From CAYPOY01 sp964412395 (GTDB taxonomy: Bacteria; Chloroflexota; Anaerolineae; B4-G1), in NCBI GenBank assembly GCA_964412395.1, contig CAYPOY010000259.1, forward strand, positions 1 through 7,557: a stretch of 7,557 nucleotides of DNA, written 5' to 3'. The translations under genes were made by a program, and so were the position numbers. The notes under the pieces were generated by a model, which was not told where the DNA came from, searched no databases, and saw only the letters and a list, made by a program, of their open reading frames with translations. This document shows, one piece after another, positions 5,837-7,557 of this stretch. The first letter of the stretch is position 1. Each line of letters starts with the position of its first letter.

Positions 5837-6069
5837 ATGAGCAAGACAAACAAGGAGCGCATTCTGGACTACCTCCCAAGTTCTCTGTCATCGCGGAGTA
5901 CGTCTGGCTGCTGGAGAAGACCGGCGCATCGGTCACCTTTCTCGTCTTTGGGAATGACCGGCAAGTGCCAGTGCTGTGGCTCAAACGCTACGGCGGTCTG
6001 GTATCCGATGTCTCCTTCTACTTCCTGACCGACGAAGGCACGCTGGAGCTGTTACAGGAGAACACTTAA
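5837..6069 (+). pseudogene. small uncharacterised gene, frameshifted, first of a four-gene coupled set
   Basis: ATG 5837, with AGGGG 8 nt before it, starts MSKTNKERILDYLP. Near 5877 the sensible reading moves to the -1 frame: KFSVIAEYVWLLEKTGASVT, then a run including LVFGNDRQVPVLWLKRYGG, ending at TAA 6067-6069. Restoring one base in the CTCCC/AAG stretch would give a compact alpha/beta protein of about 77 aa. No known slippery heptamer is visible, so a one-base loss or sequencing error is more likely than programmed frameshifting. The stop overlaps the next ATG as TAATG, showing that the C-terminal frame is the biologically meaningful one. I do not recognise the family. Confidence 0.6.
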
Positions 6070-6518
6070 TGAGCAAACAGAAACCCCGTAGTCTGCAGGA
6101 CATCCTTAAGAGCCGCCAGCAGGAGGAATTCGTCGGACGGGGGAGACAACTGACCTTCTTCCGCCGCAACCTGCGCTACGAGCCCGACGACGACCGCCGT
6201 CGCTTCGTCATCAACGTCTCCGGGCAGGGAGGTGTGGGGCAAACCTGGCTCCTGCGCCGCTTCCGCAGAATCGCCGAAGAAGCTGGGGCGGTCACCGCCT
6301 GCACCGACGAGACTGAGGATGATGTGCCTGACGTGATGGGCCGTGTCGCGGAGCAGTTCGAGGCCCAGGGATATCCCCTCAAGACCTTCGCCGAACGGTA
6401 CAAGGTCTACCGCCAGCGAAAGGAGGAGGATGACTTTCTGGCTCTCTTCCCCAACCACCCTCAAGCCCACGCGATGCGAGACCTGCTCCAGGAGCACCTT
6501 GAGGAGGCCGGACAATGA
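6069..6518 (+). CDS. truncated P-loop NTPase (NB-ARC/AAA-like), internally deleted
   Basis: The 149-aa product starts like a STAND/AAA-type NTPase: a short basic lead, EEFVGRGRQLTFF (residues 19-31, the FVGRxxxL box that precedes these ATPase domains), a strand RRFVINVSG, then the Walker A loop GQGGVGQT (52-59). The invariant Lys is Gln58. It continues plausibly to about residue 118, then changes to FLALFPNHPQAHAMRDLLQEHLEEAG, a helical segment that looks like the end of a TPR-type C-terminus. No Walker B or sensor region is present. The likely history is a large NTPase reduced by an in-frame internal deletion. AGGAGA lies 7 nt before the ATG; the start overlaps the previous stop (TAATG), and the stop overlaps the next ATG (ATGA). 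ATP hydrolysis is unlikely. Confidence 0.7.
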   Translation: MSKQKPRSLQDILKSRQQEEFVGRGRQLTFFRRNLRYEPDDDRRRFVINVSGQGGVGQTWLLRRFRRIAEEAGAVTACTDETEDDVPDVMGRVAEQFEAQGYPLKTFAERYKVYRQRKEEDDFLALFPNHPQAHAMRDLLQEHLEEAGQ

Positions 6519-6595
6519 GCCCTTTCACTACGCTTTCCCAAATCCAGCAAGCCTACCTCACCTACGTCCACGCTTTCCCAATGGAGGTTGCGTGA
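6515..6595 (+). CDS. 26-aa coupled ORF, probably a gene collapsed by internal deletion
   Basis: The reading frame starts at ATG 6515, inside the ATGA overlap with the NTPase, with GAGGAGG 7 nt upstream, and ends at TGA 6593-6595, overlapping the next ATG. The product begins MSPFTTLSQIQQAYLTYVHA and then ends within six residues. The first 20 residues look like the amphipathic beginning of a larger protein; I have a weak memory of similar openings on Chloroflexota helicase-like proteins, which is not evidence. Conserved signals at both ends with almost no body suggest a lost middle. It could also be a true small peptide. Confidence 0.4.
   Translation: MSPFTTLSQIQQAYLTYVHAFPMEVA
6530..6581 (+). 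repeat. 12-bp direct repeat inside the 26-aa ORF
   Basis: ACGCTTTCCCAA occurs at 6530-6541 and again at 6570-6581, 40 bp apart and in different reading frames. The second copy sits close to where the presumed lost middle of the ORF would be. Confidence 0.6.
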
Positions 6596-7032
6596 TGGAT
6601 GAACAGAGCATAATCCTGGATGGGGAACTCTCGCTGGAGACCATGGCGGCAATCCTGCTGCCCCTGGAGCCTTTGTGGGACCCACTGGCACTTTTCGGCC
6701 CGATACACTTTGACCTCAGCGGCGCCACGTTCACCTGGCCGGCGGCGATCACACTGTTGACCACGACGGTGCTGCACCTGCGGCAGGATGGGTTTGAGGT
6801 GCGCATCACCCGCCCTGCCTCGGAAAGTGTAGATGGCTATTTGATGAAAGTTAGACCCTTCGGGTTTCGGAAAACCCGAAGGGTCTTCTTAGGCACACAC
6901 CTGTTGGGAGAGGAGATCCGCAGCGTGATTGCTGCGTTTGCGACCTTTAGGGCTCTTCGCGATCCAGCCCTTCTCGCTGTTGAGGGCAATTCTAACCTTG
7001 CCACAGTACGTCTCCGCGCAGCGCCCGCTTGA
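6595..7032 (+). CDS. STAS-like domain protein with disrupted C-terminus
   Basis: The ATG at 6595 has GGAGG (6583-6587) 7 nt upstream and overlaps the preceding stop as TGATG. Residues 1-85 resemble a STAS-type fold, the domain of anti-sigma-factor antagonists and related switch proteins: a strand, then IHFDLSGATFTWPAAITLLT (37-56), helix VLHLRQDG and strand FEVRITRP. No phosphorylatable Ser in the usual DSSG context is clear. From about residue 85 the frame enters the hairpin at 6853-6886. The following about 60 residues (GFRKTRR onward) are probably not original, and the ORF end overlaps the convergent membrane gene by about 40 bp. Family relatives often pair with a histidine-kinase-like ATPase, but none is encoded here. 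The STAS call rests on fold pattern only. Confidence 0.55.
   Translation: MDEQSIILDGELSLETMAAILLPLEPLWDPLALFGPIHFDLSGATFTWPAAITLLTTTVLHLRQDGFEVRITRPASESVDGYLMKVRPFGFRKTRRVFLGTHLLGEEIRSVIAAFATFRALRDPALLAVEGNSNLATVRLRAAPA
6853..6886. repeat. 15-bp perfect inverted repeat, hairpin, possible bidirectional terminator
   Basis: AGACCCTTCGGGTTT (6853-6867) pairs perfectly with AAACCCGAAGGGTCT (6872-6886) around the loop CGGA. The plus side continues TCTT, a weak U-tract. It lies between convergent genes, so it could end transcription from both sides. It is also inside the STAS-like reading frame exactly where that protein stops making sense, which suggests a mobile palindromic repeat that landed in the gene. 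Confidence 0.7.
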
Positions 7033-7557
7033 GCAACTGGAACATCACCCAACACTCCCAGGCGAAGGGCGGGAAGCCCAGCAACCCCAACACCGGCATA
7101 CGGAAATAGTAGACCCCGAAATCGAGCGGCCAGGGCAGCGTGTAGCGCCAGCCCGCCGTGGCCCAGAAGTTCCAGAACTCCCACAGGAAGCCAGCGATCA
7201 TCCCTGCCGCCAGCAGCCGCAGCGCACGGCACGGCGCGCCACGCCCCCACTCGCCCAGCGGTGACTCGATCCCCAAATGCACGCTGAGCGGCTCCAGCAG
7301 TAGGATAAACCCGATCCAGACGAAGCCAAAGGTGTAGCGGGCGACGTGGATGGGCAACAGCGGCGGAATAGTCACGAAAGCCAGCCCTACCACGAACATC
7401 GCCGCCAGCAGCGTTGGTGAGAAGGGGCGGAGTTTTGTCTTCAGATCGCGCAGGAAACCCAACCCCTCCAGCACGTCGGCGGTCTCGAACATTCCCGGCA
7501 TAATGGTGGCGAAGGACCACAGGTAGGCCCAATCCCGCTCGACCGGGTGCTCCGGCA
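6992..7557 (-). CDS. integral membrane protein, uncharacterised, 5' end beyond the window
   Basis: The minus-strand frame is open to the right edge and ends at TAG (complement of 6992-6994). About 188 residues are visible. Hydrophobic segments include LLAAMFVVGLAFVTIPPLL, then FGFVWIGFILLLEPL and LLAAGMIAGFLWEFWNFWA, and a last one near MPVLGLLGFPPFAWECWVMF. The aromatic phrases GFLWEFWN and GFPPFAWE are characteristic of a conserved bacterial membrane protein family of unknown role that I recognise only by pattern. The visible part begins with a soluble-looking stretch (PEHPVERDWAYLWSF), showing that the true start is upstream of the internal ATG at 7501. The frame looks healthy, unlike its convergent neighbour. 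No link to the defence remnants is apparent. Confidence 0.75.
   Translation of the reverse strand, partial: PEHPVERDWAYLWSFATIMPGMFETADVLEGLGFLRDLKTKLRPFSPTLLAAMFVVGLAFVTIPPLLPIHVARYTFGFVWIGFILLLEPLSVHLGIESPLGEWGRGAPCRALRLLAAGMIAGFLWEFWNFWATAGWRYTLPWPLDFGVYYFRMPVLGLLGFPPFAWECWVMFQLLKRALRGDVLWQG

Noticed and set aside
5870..5885. Programmed -1 frameshift
   Set aside because: No X XXY YYZ slippery heptamer and no obvious downstream pseudoknot; a lost base is simpler.
6837..7532. 231-aa minus-strand ORF overlapping the membrane gene
   Set aside because: It is Arg/Ala-rich without family features; the overlapping frame ending at 6992 has clear membrane segments.
1..7557. CRISPR array, tRNA, rRNA or complete insertion sequence
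   Set aside because: No regularly spaced repeats, tRNA-like ends or transposase motifs were seen on reading both strands.

Overview
The window looks like a defence-island graveyard from a GC-rich bacterium. Gene style, the SEC-C/HEAT/NTPase repertoire and palindromic intergenic repeats suggest a filamentous-type Chloroflexota. That assignment is inference from memory of similar proteins, not from a search. No rRNA, tRNA or CRISPR was seen.

Left part (1-1918): a DprA/Smf-like Rossmann protein whose N-terminus is lost to an upstream frame break. Next comes a 0.5 kb gene-poor stretch with a near-perfect palindrome and a G-quadruplex/C-run repeat. The repeat abuts the remnant of an N6-adenine DNA methylase, which has a mutated SAM motif, a frameshift and a missing middle.

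Centre (1915-4531): a strong sigma70-type promoter, overlapping the stop codon of the methylase remnant, precedes a type II toxin-antitoxin pair (Phd/YefM-like antitoxin, VapC-like PIN toxin). Downstream on the same strand are a 409-aa protein that looks like a fusion (Cys-rich N-terminal module, Lys/Arg linker, HEAT-like repeats) and a 186-aa protein resembling the core-binding domain of tyrosine recombinases without the catalytic domain.

Scar region (4532-5155): a well-formed SD and ATG lead into half of the palindrome, then the C-terminal end of an Mrr-like restriction endonuclease, then a second copy of the methylase tail (44/47 nt identical to the first). Copies of an 8-nt motif surround the second tail.

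Right part (5156-7032): an SEC-C zinc-motif protein with an Arg-rich tail, followed by four tightly coupled ORFs (TAATG, ATGA and TGATG overlaps). These are a frameshifted 77-aa gene, a P-loop NTPase cut down to its first ~118 residues plus a short tail, a 26-aa ORF, and a STAS-like protein interrupted by a 15-bp-stem hairpin. They look like the eroded remains of a multigene NTPase-based system. A membrane protein on the minus strand enters from the right edge and converges on them.

A recurring theme is that starts, SD sites, overlaps and C-terminal ends survive while gene middles are missing. This could be real decay by internal deletion or an assembly collapse.
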